From Usitatibacter palustris (GTDB lineage Bacteria > Pseudomonadota > Gammaproteobacteria > Burkholderiales > Usitatibacteraceae), in NCBI RefSeq assembly GCF_013003985.1, contig NZ_CP053073.1:1984001-2048000 (forward strand): 64,000 nucleotides of DNA. Direction: 5' to 3'. Both the position numbers and the translations under genes were made by a program. Shown one piece after another: positions 34,785 through 42,085 of this stretch (the first letter of the stretch is position 1; each line of letters begins with the position of its first letter). Below the pieces are notes generated by a model. The model was given only the letters and a program-made list of their open reading frames with translations, made no database searches and was not told where the DNA came from.

Positions 34785-35944
34785 AACTCGCGAGTCACTT
34801 CTCGCGGTTCTTCGAGGCGAATCCGGGCAAGCTCCACTTCGCCGCGCACAGCCATCACCCGTGGCCCGACGTCACGGAGGCTGCGCACCTTCAGTACTGG
34901 AAAGACTCGGCCGCCCGGGCCGACAAGAAGTGGGAAGAAGTCTTCGGAACGGTGGTGCCGCGCGCGCAGGAGCATCTCGCGCGGCTCCTCCGCCTCTCCG
35001 ATGCGAAGCAAGTCGCCTTCGCACCCAACACGCATGAGTTCGTTGCCCGTCTTTATTCCTGCATGGATGGGAGCCGGCCGCTTCGCGTCCTCACCTCCGC
35101 GCACGAATTCCATTCCTTTCGCCGCCAGACGCGGCGATTGCAGGAGTCCGGCCGCCTCGAGGTGACGGAGATCGCGGGCGATCCCTGGGGCACGTTCACC
35201 GATCGATTCGTCGCCGCGGCGCGCAGCGGTCCGTGGGACCTCGTGTTCCTCTCGCACGTCTTCTTCGACTCCGGTTTCGTCGTGCCCGACCTCGAGCGCA
35301 TCGTGGAATCCGCGCCGGCGAATGCGATCGTCGCCATCGACGGCTATCACGCGTTCTGCGCGCTGCCCGTCGACCTCACCCGCATCCACAAGCGCGCCTT
35401 CTACATGGCGGGCGGCTACAAGTACGCGATGTCGGGCGAAGGCACGTGCTTTCTTTCGGTTCCGCCGGGAGCGACGCTGCGCCCGGAGAACACCGGTTGG
35501 TTCGCGGCGTTCGGTGCGCTCGATGCGGGGCCCGGCAAGGCCATCGCCTACGAGGACGCCGCATTCCGTTTCTGGGGCTCCACGTTCGACGCGTCCGGGA
35601 TCTATCGCTTCAACGCCGTCATGGACTGGATGCAGCGCGAAGGCATCGAGATCGCGACGATCCACGCGCACGCGCACGCCCTGCAGAAGCAGTTTCTCGA
35701 GGGCTTGGCGAAGATCGCGAGCCCGCGCCTTCCCGTCGCCGCGCTCGTGCCGCCTGCCGGCGTGGCTCGCGGCAACTTCCTCGCGTTCGATCTCGATGAC
35801 GCCGAAGGCACCCACAAGCGCGTGACGGACGCCGGCATCTACGTCGACCGCCGCGATCGGCGCGTGCGCTTCGGCTTTGGCGTGTACCACGACGAAACGG
35901 CCGTTTCGCAACTTCTCGAACGCCTCGCGCCCGCCCTGCGATAA
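34781..35944 (+). CDS. Kynureninase-like class V aminotransferase-fold enzyme
   Basis: 387 residues from TTG 34781, whose codon overlaps the YceI stop (TTGA). Fold-type I PLP enzyme: HFAAHSHHPWPDVT at the N-terminus, FLSHVFFDSGFVVPDL, the PLP-side AIDGYHAFCALPVD and the likely Schiff-base lysine in GGYKYAMSGEG. This is close to kynureninase (the AHSHHPWPD region) but no other kynurenine genes are nearby, so the substrate is open. Cytoplasmic. Confidence 0.82.
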   Translation: MKLASHFSRFFEANPGKLHFAAHSHHPWPDVTEAAHLQYWKDSAARADKKWEEVFGTVVPRAQEHLARLLRLSDAKQVAFAPNTHEFVARLYSCMDGSRPLRVLTSAHEFHSFRRQTRRLQESGRLEVTEIAGDPWGTFTDRFVAAARSGPWDLVFLSHVFFDSGFVVPDLERIVESAPANAIVAIDGYHAFCALPVDLTRIHKRAFYMAGGYKYAMSGEGTCFLSVPPGATLRPENTGWFAAFGALDAGPGKAIAYEDAAFRFWGSTFDASGIYRFNAVMDWMQREGIEIATIHAHAHALQKQFLEGLAKIASPRLPVAALVPPAGVARGNFLAFDLDDAEGTHKRVTDAGIYVDRRDRRVRFGFGVYHDETAVSQLLERLAPALR

Positions 35945-35952
35945 TCGCAGGC

Positions 35953-36414
35953 ATGCGCAAACCCGACAGCCGGATCGTCCGGCGCATCGCCTGGTTCCTC
36001 ACCTTCGCGGGTGCGGTTCCCTTCGCCCTGCTCACGGTCACGCTGTTCGTGGGCGAAACGGCGCAGGTGCGCGTGCCGGCCATCGCCGCGCTCGTCACCT
36101 ACTCGGCGGTCGTGCTCTCGTTCCTGGGGGGCATCGAGTGGGGCCTCGCGCTGCGCGAGGAAGTCGGCACGGAGCGCACGCGCGCGATCGCGCTGGGCTT
36201 CTCGACCGTTCCCTCGCTCGCGGCGTGGGCGGTGCTGTGGCTTCCGTCACCGACGTGGCAGATCGGCACGGCGCTCGGGATCTTCGTGGTGACGTGGGCC
36301 GCCGACCAATGGCTCTCCAGCCAGGGGCTGCTGCCCACGTGGTTCGTGGATCTCCGAAGCGCAATCACCGGCGTCGTGGCCGTGATCCTCGGCCTGGCGC
36401 TCTGGAAGTTGTAA
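35953..36414 (+). CDS. DUF3429 membrane protein
   Basis: 153 residues with five hydrophobic segments and the family-typical motif VLSFLGGIEWGLAL and the middle ADQWL. DUF3429 proteins are inner-membrane proteins of unknown role. It starts nine bases after the kynureninase-like gene, and its 3' end leads into a long inverted repeat. Confidence 0.85.
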   Translation: MRKPDSRIVRRIAWFLTFAGAVPFALLTVTLFVGETAQVRVPAIAALVTYSAVVLSFLGGIEWGLALREEVGTERTRAIALGFSTVPSLAAWAVLWLPSPTWQIGTALGIFVVTWAADQWLSSQGLLPTWFVDLRSAITGVVAVILGLALWKL

Positions 36415-36419
36415 GGACC

Positions 36420-36584
36420 AAGGCAGACAGAATCCGCAGATAAACGCAGATAAACGCGGATAAGAGCAAAGCAAAAGTGGGGGTCGATGCCGCGTGAATC
36501 GGTACCGATCGCAATGAACCGCACCCACCCTTCCGTGCTTTTATCCGCGTTTATCTGCGTTTATCTGCGGATTCTTTCTGCCTT
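36420..36584. repeat. Long inverted repeat built of GATAAACGC units
   Basis: Arms at 36420-36463 and 36541-36584 are inverted copies: the inner 35 bases (36429-36463 against 36541-36575) match perfectly and the outer part has one mismatch. Each arm contains tandem CGCAGATAAACGCAGATAAA units. The 77-base loop has no gene. It sits between the convergent DUF3429 and peptidase genes and could fold in both transcripts. Confidence 0.85.
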
Positions 36585-38565
36585 ATTTCTTTTTCCCGCC
36601 CGGCTCCACGTAGCGAGCGAGCCACGCGAAGAACTCCTTGTACCAAAGCCGCGAGTTCTGCGGCTTCAGGATCCAGTGGTTCTCGTCGGGGAAGAACACG
36701 AGGCGCGACGCCACGCGCTTCGCCTGCAGCGTGTTGTAGTACGAGAGGCCCTGCGCATCGGGCACGCGGTAGTCGAGCGCGCCGTGCATCACCAGCGTCG
36801 GCGTCTTCATGTTCTTCACTGAGGTTCGCGGGTTCTGCGATTCGATGAGGTCGAAGTCGTTCCAGTAGTACTCGCCCAGCGAATTGTTGTGCCAGTAGAA
36901 GACGTCGTCGGCGAACATGCTCACCCAGTCGAAGCAGCCGGCGTGGCAGACATAGGCCTTGTAGCGGTCCGTGTGGCCGTTCATCCACGCGACCATGTAG
37001 CCGCCGTAGCTGCCGCCCGCGGCGACCAGGCGCTTGCGGTCGATGAAGCCCTTTTTCAGCATGTGGTCGGTGCCCGCCTCGACGTCGGCGAACTCGCGCT
37101 TGCCCTTCTCCCCGCGAATCGACTCGACGTACTTCTGGCCGAATGACGAAGACCCGTGGTAATTCACGCACACCACGACATAACCCTGCGCGGCGAACAC
37201 GTGGTTGTTCCATCGGAAGTGGAAGTTGTCGCCCCACGTCGCGTGCGGCCCGCCGTGGATGTTATGGAGCAGCGGATATTTCTTCTTCGGGTCGAAGTCG
37301 GGCGGGTACACGGTCCACATGTGGACGCGCTCGCCGCGGAAGCCGCGGATGAACTCGTCTTCGACGCGCCCGAGGTTCATCTTCGCCATGAGCTTGTCGT
37401 TGAACTTCTCCAGCCGGCGCTCGGCCCCTTCGGCATCGAGCGCGAACGCGGCCGGCGGCGTGCTCATCGTATTGCGGATGAAGACCGTGATTCCCGAACG
37501 CGTGTCGAAGTCGCTGACCGTGCCGCCCTGCGCGATCACGGAGGGCTTCTTCGCGGAGAGCTCCCAGCGATAGAGGTTCGTGCGGGCGTTGTCCTCGGCA
37601 TGGAAGACGAGCGCGTCGCTCGTGAGCGTCCATGCGAGCGGCGCCATCGCGTTGCGGTCCCAATCCCACGGCAGGTGCGTGATCCGCCCTGTCGCGCGGT
37701 TGATGATCGCGATGCGCGCCTCGGCCACCGGCGAGCGGCGAAGGTTCTCCGTGTGGATCGCGACCGACTTGCCGTCGGGCGAGTACGAGGGGCTGCCGTG
37801 CGAGAGCGGCGAGCGCGCCGTCAGCGAGCGGAATTTGCGCTTGCGCAGGTCGAGCGCCACGACGTGGTACTCGTCGTTGAATTTCTTCGCCGGGTCCGGG
37901 TCGTGCGTGAAGGCGATCTCGCGGCCGTCGGGCGCGATGTCGTAGTGGACCGCGGCGGTGTCGGCGCGCGGCAGCTCGTACTCGGTGCCGACGAAGAGGT
38001 CGACGACCTTGCCGCTATCGACATCGACCGTCATCAGGTGGGGCACGCGGCCGTCGGAGAGCCAGTGATCCCAGAAGCGGTAGGACGCGTGCTCGACGAC
38101 ATGCGCCTTCACCTTCGACTCCTTGCGCTCCTTCAGGCGCGCGGCCTGGTCCTCGTGCTTCTTCAGGTCGGGCCAGACCCACGAGAAGAACGCGAGGCGG
38201 CGCGAATCGGGAAACCACTTGATCCCGGCCACACCCGTGGCGAGATTCGTGACGCGGCGCGCCTCACCGCCATCGGGGGCGATGACATAGAGCTGCGGCT
38301 CTTCATCCTTGTCGCGCTTGGCGACGAACGCGATCGCGCGGCCGTCGGGTGACCAGCGTGGCTCGCCGTCTTTCTCACCCGCTTCCGTAAGGCGGCGTGC
38401 GGCGCCACCGAAGGTCGACAGGAGCCAGAGGCTCGAGCGCCCCTTGTTCTCCTTCATGTCGAAGCTCGAAACGGAAACGCAGGCCTGCGCGCCGTCGGGG
38501 GAAAGCGTGGGCTGCGCCACGCGTTCGATCTTCCAGAGGTCTTCTGCCGTGATGCGTTTGCTCAC
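36583..38565 (-). CDS. S9-family prolyl-oligopeptidase-like peptidase
   Basis: 660 residues, no signal peptide. The N-terminal two thirds form a WD40/PD40-like propeller (DGEPRWSPDGRAIAFVAKRD, GIKWFPDSRRLAFFS, HGSPSYSPDGKSVAIHT). The C-terminal alpha/beta hydrolase domain has the nucleophile GGSYGGYMVAW, Asp in GALDYRVP and His in ENHWI, the full Ser-Asp-His triad. It resembles acylaminoacyl- or dipeptidyl-peptidases that cut short peptides in the cytoplasm. Start ATG 38565. No operon partner. Confidence 0.92.
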   Translation of the reverse strand: MSKRITAEDLWKIERVAQPTLSPDGAQACVSVSSFDMKENKGRSSLWLLSTFGGAARRLTEAGEKDGEPRWSPDGRAIAFVAKRDKDEEPQLYVIAPDGGEARRVTNLATGVAGIKWFPDSRRLAFFSWVWPDLKKHEDQAARLKERKESKVKAHVVEHASYRFWDHWLSDGRVPHLMTVDVDSGKVVDLFVGTEYELPRADTAAVHYDIAPDGREIAFTHDPDPAKKFNDEYHVVALDLRKRKFRSLTARSPLSHGSPSYSPDGKSVAIHTENLRRSPVAEARIAIINRATGRITHLPWDWDRNAMAPLAWTLTSDALVFHAEDNARTNLYRWELSAKKPSVIAQGGTVSDFDTRSGITVFIRNTMSTPPAAFALDAEGAERRLEKFNDKLMAKMNLGRVEDEFIRGFRGERVHMWTVYPPDFDPKKKYPLLHNIHGGPHATWGDNFHFRWNNHVFAAQGYVVVCVNYHGSSSFGQKYVESIRGEKGKREFADVEAGTDHMLKKGFIDRKRLVAAGGSYGGYMVAWMNGHTDRYKAYVCHAGCFDWVSMFADDVFYWHNNSLGEYYWNDFDLIESQNPRTSVKNMKTPTLVMHGALDYRVPDAQGLSYYNTLQAKRVASRLVFFPDENHWILKPQNSRLWYKEFFAWLARYVEPGGKKK

Positions 38566-38628
38566 CTTGCGCTCCCTGTAGAAAAGCGCCGCGATTGTAA
38601 CGCGTCGCCCTCGGGAGCCCGGTAACGA

Positions 38629-38922
38629 TCAGTGCACGATGCGCCGCAGCGTCTCGAGGACCGAGGGCGACTGCGCCTCCTCGCACCGCCGCTCATCGGC
38701 GACCCGCACCGATTCCCAGGCGGCCGCGAGCTGCCGGCAGGTGTCGCGAACGAGCGCCCCTGCAGCCGGGTGATGCGAGATCGCTTCGAGATGGCGGCCC
38801 ACCATGCACGCGAGCCGCGGGCAGCCGTTCCTCGCGTGGCAACTCATCAAGTAAATGGTGGCCGCCAGCAGGCGGTCGGCAACCTGGGGATCGCACTCTT
38901 CTTCAGGAACGCTTCGCGACAT
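38629..38922 (-). CDS. Small hypothetical protein downstream of hemP
   Basis: 97 residues, helical, with cysteines in SCHARNGCPRLACMVGRH and later RRCEEAQ. This kind of gene often accompanies hemP in Betaproteobacteria, and the close spacing (eight bases after hemP) points to co-transcription. The His/Cys content could bind iron or heme, but no motif proves it. Confidence 0.65.
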   Translation of the reverse strand: MSRSVPEEECDPQVADRLLAATIYLMSCHARNGCPRLACMVGRHLEAISHHPAAGALVRDTCRQLAAAWESVRVADERRCEEAQSPSVLETLRRIVH

Positions 38923-38929
38923 GGCGAGA

Positions 38930-39130
38930 TCAGGCAGTGAGGATCAGCTTGCCGAGCCGGGTGCAGCGGAGCCGGTAATGACGTCCGTTGTGCCGGATGA
39001 CGACCTCCGTCCTTCCCGAGAGGATCCGGGCGCTGTCGAGGACCAGGGCCTCGCCTTCCGGGCCCGTGGTGGTGACCGCCTCGAGGGGGGCTTCCAGGGG
39101 GGGCGCGACGGGTTGGCGGGGAGGCGTCAT
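38930..39130 (-). CDS. hemP: Hemin uptake protein HemP
   Basis: 66 residues. The C-terminal half, LDSARILSGRTEVVIRHNG then HYRLRCTRLGKLILTA, is the HemP signature (S-x-x-L-x-G-x-x-x-x-I-x-H-x-G-x-x-Y-x-L-R). HemP is a small iron-responsive protein linked to hemin receptor expression. It is divergent from bfd, with a Fur-box-like site between them. Confidence 0.88.
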   Translation of the reverse strand: MTPPRQPVAPPLEAPLEAVTTTGPEGEALVLDSARILSGRTEVVIRHNGRHYRLRCTRLGKLILTA

Positions 39131-39178
39131 ATAAAGGTCGAGGGGTTGCCGATCAGGGTTGATTCGTGCACAATCGTA

Positions 39179-39199
39179 TTGCGAATCGTTCTTGTTTGC
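39179..39199. promoter_or_regulatory. Candidate Fur box between hemP and bfd
   Basis: TTGCGAATCGTTCTTGTTTGC resembles the betaproteobacterial Fur site (GAATTGTTCTCATTTGC type; 14 of 17 bases match in the right part). The position between two divergent iron genes supports it. No score computed. Confidence 0.5.
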
Positions 39200-39231
39200 A
39201 AGCTCATTCGTAACCAGCCCGACACACAGCC

Positions 39232-39438
39232 ATGTACATCTGCATCTGCAATGCCGTCACCGAGCGCGAAATCGAAGGCGCCGTGCAACTGGGTTGCCGC
39301 ACGCTGAGCGACCTGCAACGCGACCTCGGCGTCGCGTCCTGCTGCGGCAAGTGCGCGCCCGATACCCGCAAGCTTCTTCGTCGCTGCACCAAGGCCGGCG
39401 CCGGATGCGCCGCCGCCTGCGGAGCGGGTGACGATTGA
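39232..39438 (+). CDS. bfd: Bacterioferritin-associated ferredoxin
   Basis: 68 residues with four cysteines at the usual [2Fe-2S] spacing: MYICICNAVTEREI at the start (Cys4, Cys6) and SCCGKCAP about 30 residues later. Bfd reduces the bacterioferritin core so iron can be released. A bacterioferritin gene lies 6.4 kb downstream on the same strand. The Cys/Ala-rich tail is longer than usual. Its stop overlaps the TTG start of tonB. Confidence 0.92.
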   Translation: MYICICNAVTEREIEGAVQLGCRTLSDLQRDLGVASCCGKCAPDTRKLLRRCTKAGAGCAAACGAGDD

Positions 39439-40073
39439 GCGCCGTCGCGGCCGAGACCTACGACCCGACTAGCAATACATCGCGGGCGACGGTCTTTCTG
39501 GTGATCGTGGCCATCCACGTCGCCGCGCTCGCGATCATCGCGACCGCACGTCACGTGGCGATCGCGATGCAGCGCGATCCGATCATCGTGAAGATGATTC
39601 CCGAGCCGCCGCGTCCGAAGACGCCGCCGCCCCCCACTGTTCCCCTCCCCCCGCTCGTGAAGCCGGAAGTCCACCTGCTCGCGCCGCCGCCCGTCGAAAA
39701 CGTCTTCATGGTGCGGATGGAAGAGAAAAAGCCTGCGGCACCTCAGCCTGTGGCCGCGATCGTGTCGGCCAATCCCTCGCCAGCACCACCCGTCGAGGCG
39801 CCGCGCTTCGACATGGCGTACCTCAACAATCCGGCACCTTCGTATCCGCCCGCGTCGCGCCGCACGCGCGAGGAAGGTCGCGTCATGCTCCGCGTGCTCG
39901 TGAATGCCGGCGGCACGGTCGAGGCGATCGAAGTCCAGAAAACTTCCGGCTTCTCGCGTCTCGATGAAGCGGCCGTCGCGGCGGTTCGCCGCTGGCGCTT
40001 CCACCCTGCCCGCTCCGGCGATCTCCCCGTCGAGGGCTACGCCATCGTTCCGGTGAGCTTCCGGCTGAGCTGA
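39435..40073 (+). CDS. tonB: TonB energy-transducing protein
   Basis: 212 residues from TTG 39435 (TTGA overlap with bfd). A single membrane helix (ATVFLVIVAIHVAALAIIATA), a periplasmic Pro-rich spacer (PEPPRPKTPPPPTVPLPPLVKPE), and a C-terminal TonB domain (about 125-212, NPAPSYPPASRRTREEGRVMLRVLVNAGGTVEAIEVQKTSG). It passes proton-motive energy to outer-membrane receptors; the siderophore receptor 2 kb downstream is the likely client. No exbB or exbD genes are in the window. Confidence 0.93.
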   Translation: MSAVAAETYDPTSNTSRATVFLVIVAIHVAALAIIATARHVAIAMQRDPIIVKMIPEPPRPKTPPPPTVPLPPLVKPEVHLLAPPPVENVFMVRMEEKKPAAPQPVAAIVSANPSPAPPVEAPRFDMAYLNNPAPSYPPASRRTREEGRVMLRVLVNAGGTVEAIEVQKTSGFSRLDEAAVAAVRRWRFHPARSGDLPVEGYAIVPVSFRLS

Positions 40074-41959
40074 TGCGCGGTTTCGCGGCCCTCGCTTTCG
40101 CGCTGGGCCTTCTCGCGGCCCTTCCCCTGCGTGCCCAGGATGCGTCCCAGGTCGTGCACCTGCTCGACTACATCGCGGTCGATTATTCCGAGGCCGTTGC
40201 GGACGGGAAGATCAAGGACGAGGGCGAGTACAAGGAGATGCTCGAGTTCGCGGGCAACGTGTCGCTCGGCCTCGCGAAGCTTGGCGACCACGCCGACAAG
40301 TCGAAGCTCGTCGTGCAGGCGGGTGCCCTCGCGAAGCTGATCGATGCGAAGGCGGCACCGGTCGATGTATCTGCCGCCGCGGTCGCGCTGCGGCAATCCG
40401 TGGTCACGGCTTATCGCGTGGTCGTGGGGCCGAAGCGCGCGCCGGACCTCGCAAAAGGTCGCGCGCTCTTCGCGCAGCATTGCGCCACTTGCCATGGCGC
40501 CGACGGCAGGGGCGACGGGCCGCTGGCGAAAGGCATGGACCCCGCGCCTTCGAATTTCCATGAGCGCGAGCGGCAGGAAAAGCGCAGCGTGCACGGGCTC
40601 TTCAATACGATCTCGCTCGGCGTGGGAGGCACGGCGATGCGCTCCTTCAACGAGATCCCCGAGGCCGATCGCTGGGCGCTCGCGTATGTCGCGGCCGGAT
40701 GGGGCATCAGCGACGACGAAGTGGCGCGCGGCAAGATGCTCTGGGAAGCGAAACGCTTCCATGACTCGCTGGGCACGCACGCCGCTGTCGCGGGACGAAG
40801 TGCTACTGAAGTGGGCGCGTCCCTGGGCAAGGAGGCGATCGATGTCCTCGCCTACCTGCGCCGCAATCCCGCGGTGCTCGATGCGGGCAAGCCCGGGCCG
40901 ATCGCCTTCGCTCGCGACAGACTCGCCGAGAGCCTCGCCCTGCACGGCCAGGGAAAGATCGACGCGGCAACGCAAGCGGCACTCACGGCTTACCTCGAAG
41001 GATTTGAGCTCGTCGAGGCCGCCGTCGCCACGGTCGATGCGAGCCTCGTGCGGCGAGTCGAGTCGTTGATGATCGACTACCGCAACCTCCTCAAGTCGGG
41101 CGCCCCGCACAGGGACGTGGAAGTCCTCGCCGCCAAGGTCGACGACGCGCTCGAGGATGCGGCGAAGGCGATCTCGGGGACGGCGCTCTCGCCCACAGCC
41201 ACGGCCGCCGCGAGCTTCGTGATCCTGCTGCGCGAAGGGCTCGAGGCCGTGCTGGTCGTGGTCGCATTGCTCGCGTTCCTGCGCCGCGGTGGGCAGTCGC
41301 AAGCCGTGCCGTACCTGCATGCCGGGTGGATCGCGGCGCTCGTCGCGGGCGGCATCACGTGGTTCGTGGCGTCGAAACTCATTGCCGTGAGCGGAGCAGA
41401 CAGGGAAACGACGGAGGGCGTGACTGCGTTGATCGCCGCGGCGATGCTTCTCTACGTGGGCTTCTGGCTGCACGACAAATCGCACGCGCAAGCGTGGCAG
41501 GGATTCCTCATGCGCGGCGCGGGCTCGCTCAAGTCCGGCGCCGCCTGGGGACTCGCGCTGATGGCGTTCCTCGCCGTGTACCGCGAAGTCTTCGAGACCG
41601 TGCTGTTCTACGAGGCGTTGTGGACGCAAGCGTCCGATCCCGCGGCCATCGGCATCGGCTTCGTTGCCGCCGCGATCACGCTCGCCGCCATCACCTGGGC
41701 GATCCTGCGCTACTCGTTGCGTCTTCCCCTCGGTCTCTTCTTCGGCGCGAGTGGAATCCTGCTCGCGATCCTCGCCGTCGTCCTTGCCGGCAATGGCGTC
41801 GCGGCGCTGCAGGAAGCGGGACTCGTCCCGGTGACGCCGGTCGATTTCGTCACGATCGGATGGCTGGGAATCCATCCCAACGGCCAGTCGCTGGGCCTCC
41901 AGGCCGTGCTTCTCGTTGTCGTTTTCGCCCTTTTCAGGCGAGGAAGGTTGCCCCGCTAA
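40073..41959 (+). CDS. Cytochrome c-FTR1 iron permease fusion
   Basis: 628 residues. A signal peptide (about 1-22) and helical periplasmic region lead to a c-type cytochrome domain (Cys137-x-x-Cys140-His141, QHCATCHGADG, with a later distal Met in GGTAMRSF). The C-terminal half (about 378-628) is an FTR1 iron permease with two R-E-x-x-E motifs: REGLE at 387-391 and REVFE at 504-508. FTR1 permeases import ferric iron after ferrous oxidation; the attached heme domain may take the electron. Its ATG overlaps the tonB stop (TGATG). Confidence 0.92.
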   Translation: MRGFAALAFALGLLAALPLRAQDASQVVHLLDYIAVDYSEAVADGKIKDEGEYKEMLEFAGNVSLGLAKLGDHADKSKLVVQAGALAKLIDAKAAPVDVSAAAVALRQSVVTAYRVVVGPKRAPDLAKGRALFAQHCATCHGADGRGDGPLAKGMDPAPSNFHERERQEKRSVHGLFNTISLGVGGTAMRSFNEIPEADRWALAYVAAGWGISDDEVARGKMLWEAKRFHDSLGTHAAVAGRSATEVGASLGKEAIDVLAYLRRNPAVLDAGKPGPIAFARDRLAESLALHGQGKIDAATQAALTAYLEGFELVEAAVATVDASLVRRVESLMIDYRNLLKSGAPHRDVEVLAAKVDDALEDAAKAISGTALSPTATAAASFVILLREGLEAVLVVVALLAFLRRGGQSQAVPYLHAGWIAALVAGGITWFVASKLIAVSGADRETTEGVTALIAAAMLLYVGFWLHDKSHAQAWQGFLMRGAGSLKSGAAWGLALMAFLAVYREVFETVLFYEALWTQASDPAAIGIGFVAAAITLAAITWAILRYSLRLPLGLFFGASGILLAILAVVLAGNGVAALQEAGLVPVTPVDFVTIGWLGIHPNGQSLGLQAVLLVVVFALFRRGRLPR

Positions 41960-41963
41960 ACAG

Positions 41964-41980
41964 GAACCGTTATCATTTGC
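41964..41980. promoter_or_regulatory. Candidate Fur box upstream of siderophore receptor
   Basis: GAACCGTTATCATTTGC matches 14 of 17 bases of the betaproteobacterial Fur site form GAATTGTTCTCATTTGC. It lies about 105 bases before the receptor ATG. No score computed. Confidence 0.5.
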
Positions 41981-42085
41981 AGTCACTTTTACGGCGGGCT
42001 CGCTTCCCGCCGCGTTGCAAGCCAGCTTGGGGCCTCCCCCGCCCGTGCCAGCCAGCGCAATCAGGCACTTAACGGGAGAATTCCA

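Noticed and set aside
36429..36575. Possible CRISPR array from the repeated GATAAACGC units
   Set aside because: The units are tandem without unique spacers, and the whole is one inverted repeat; no cas genes are nearby.
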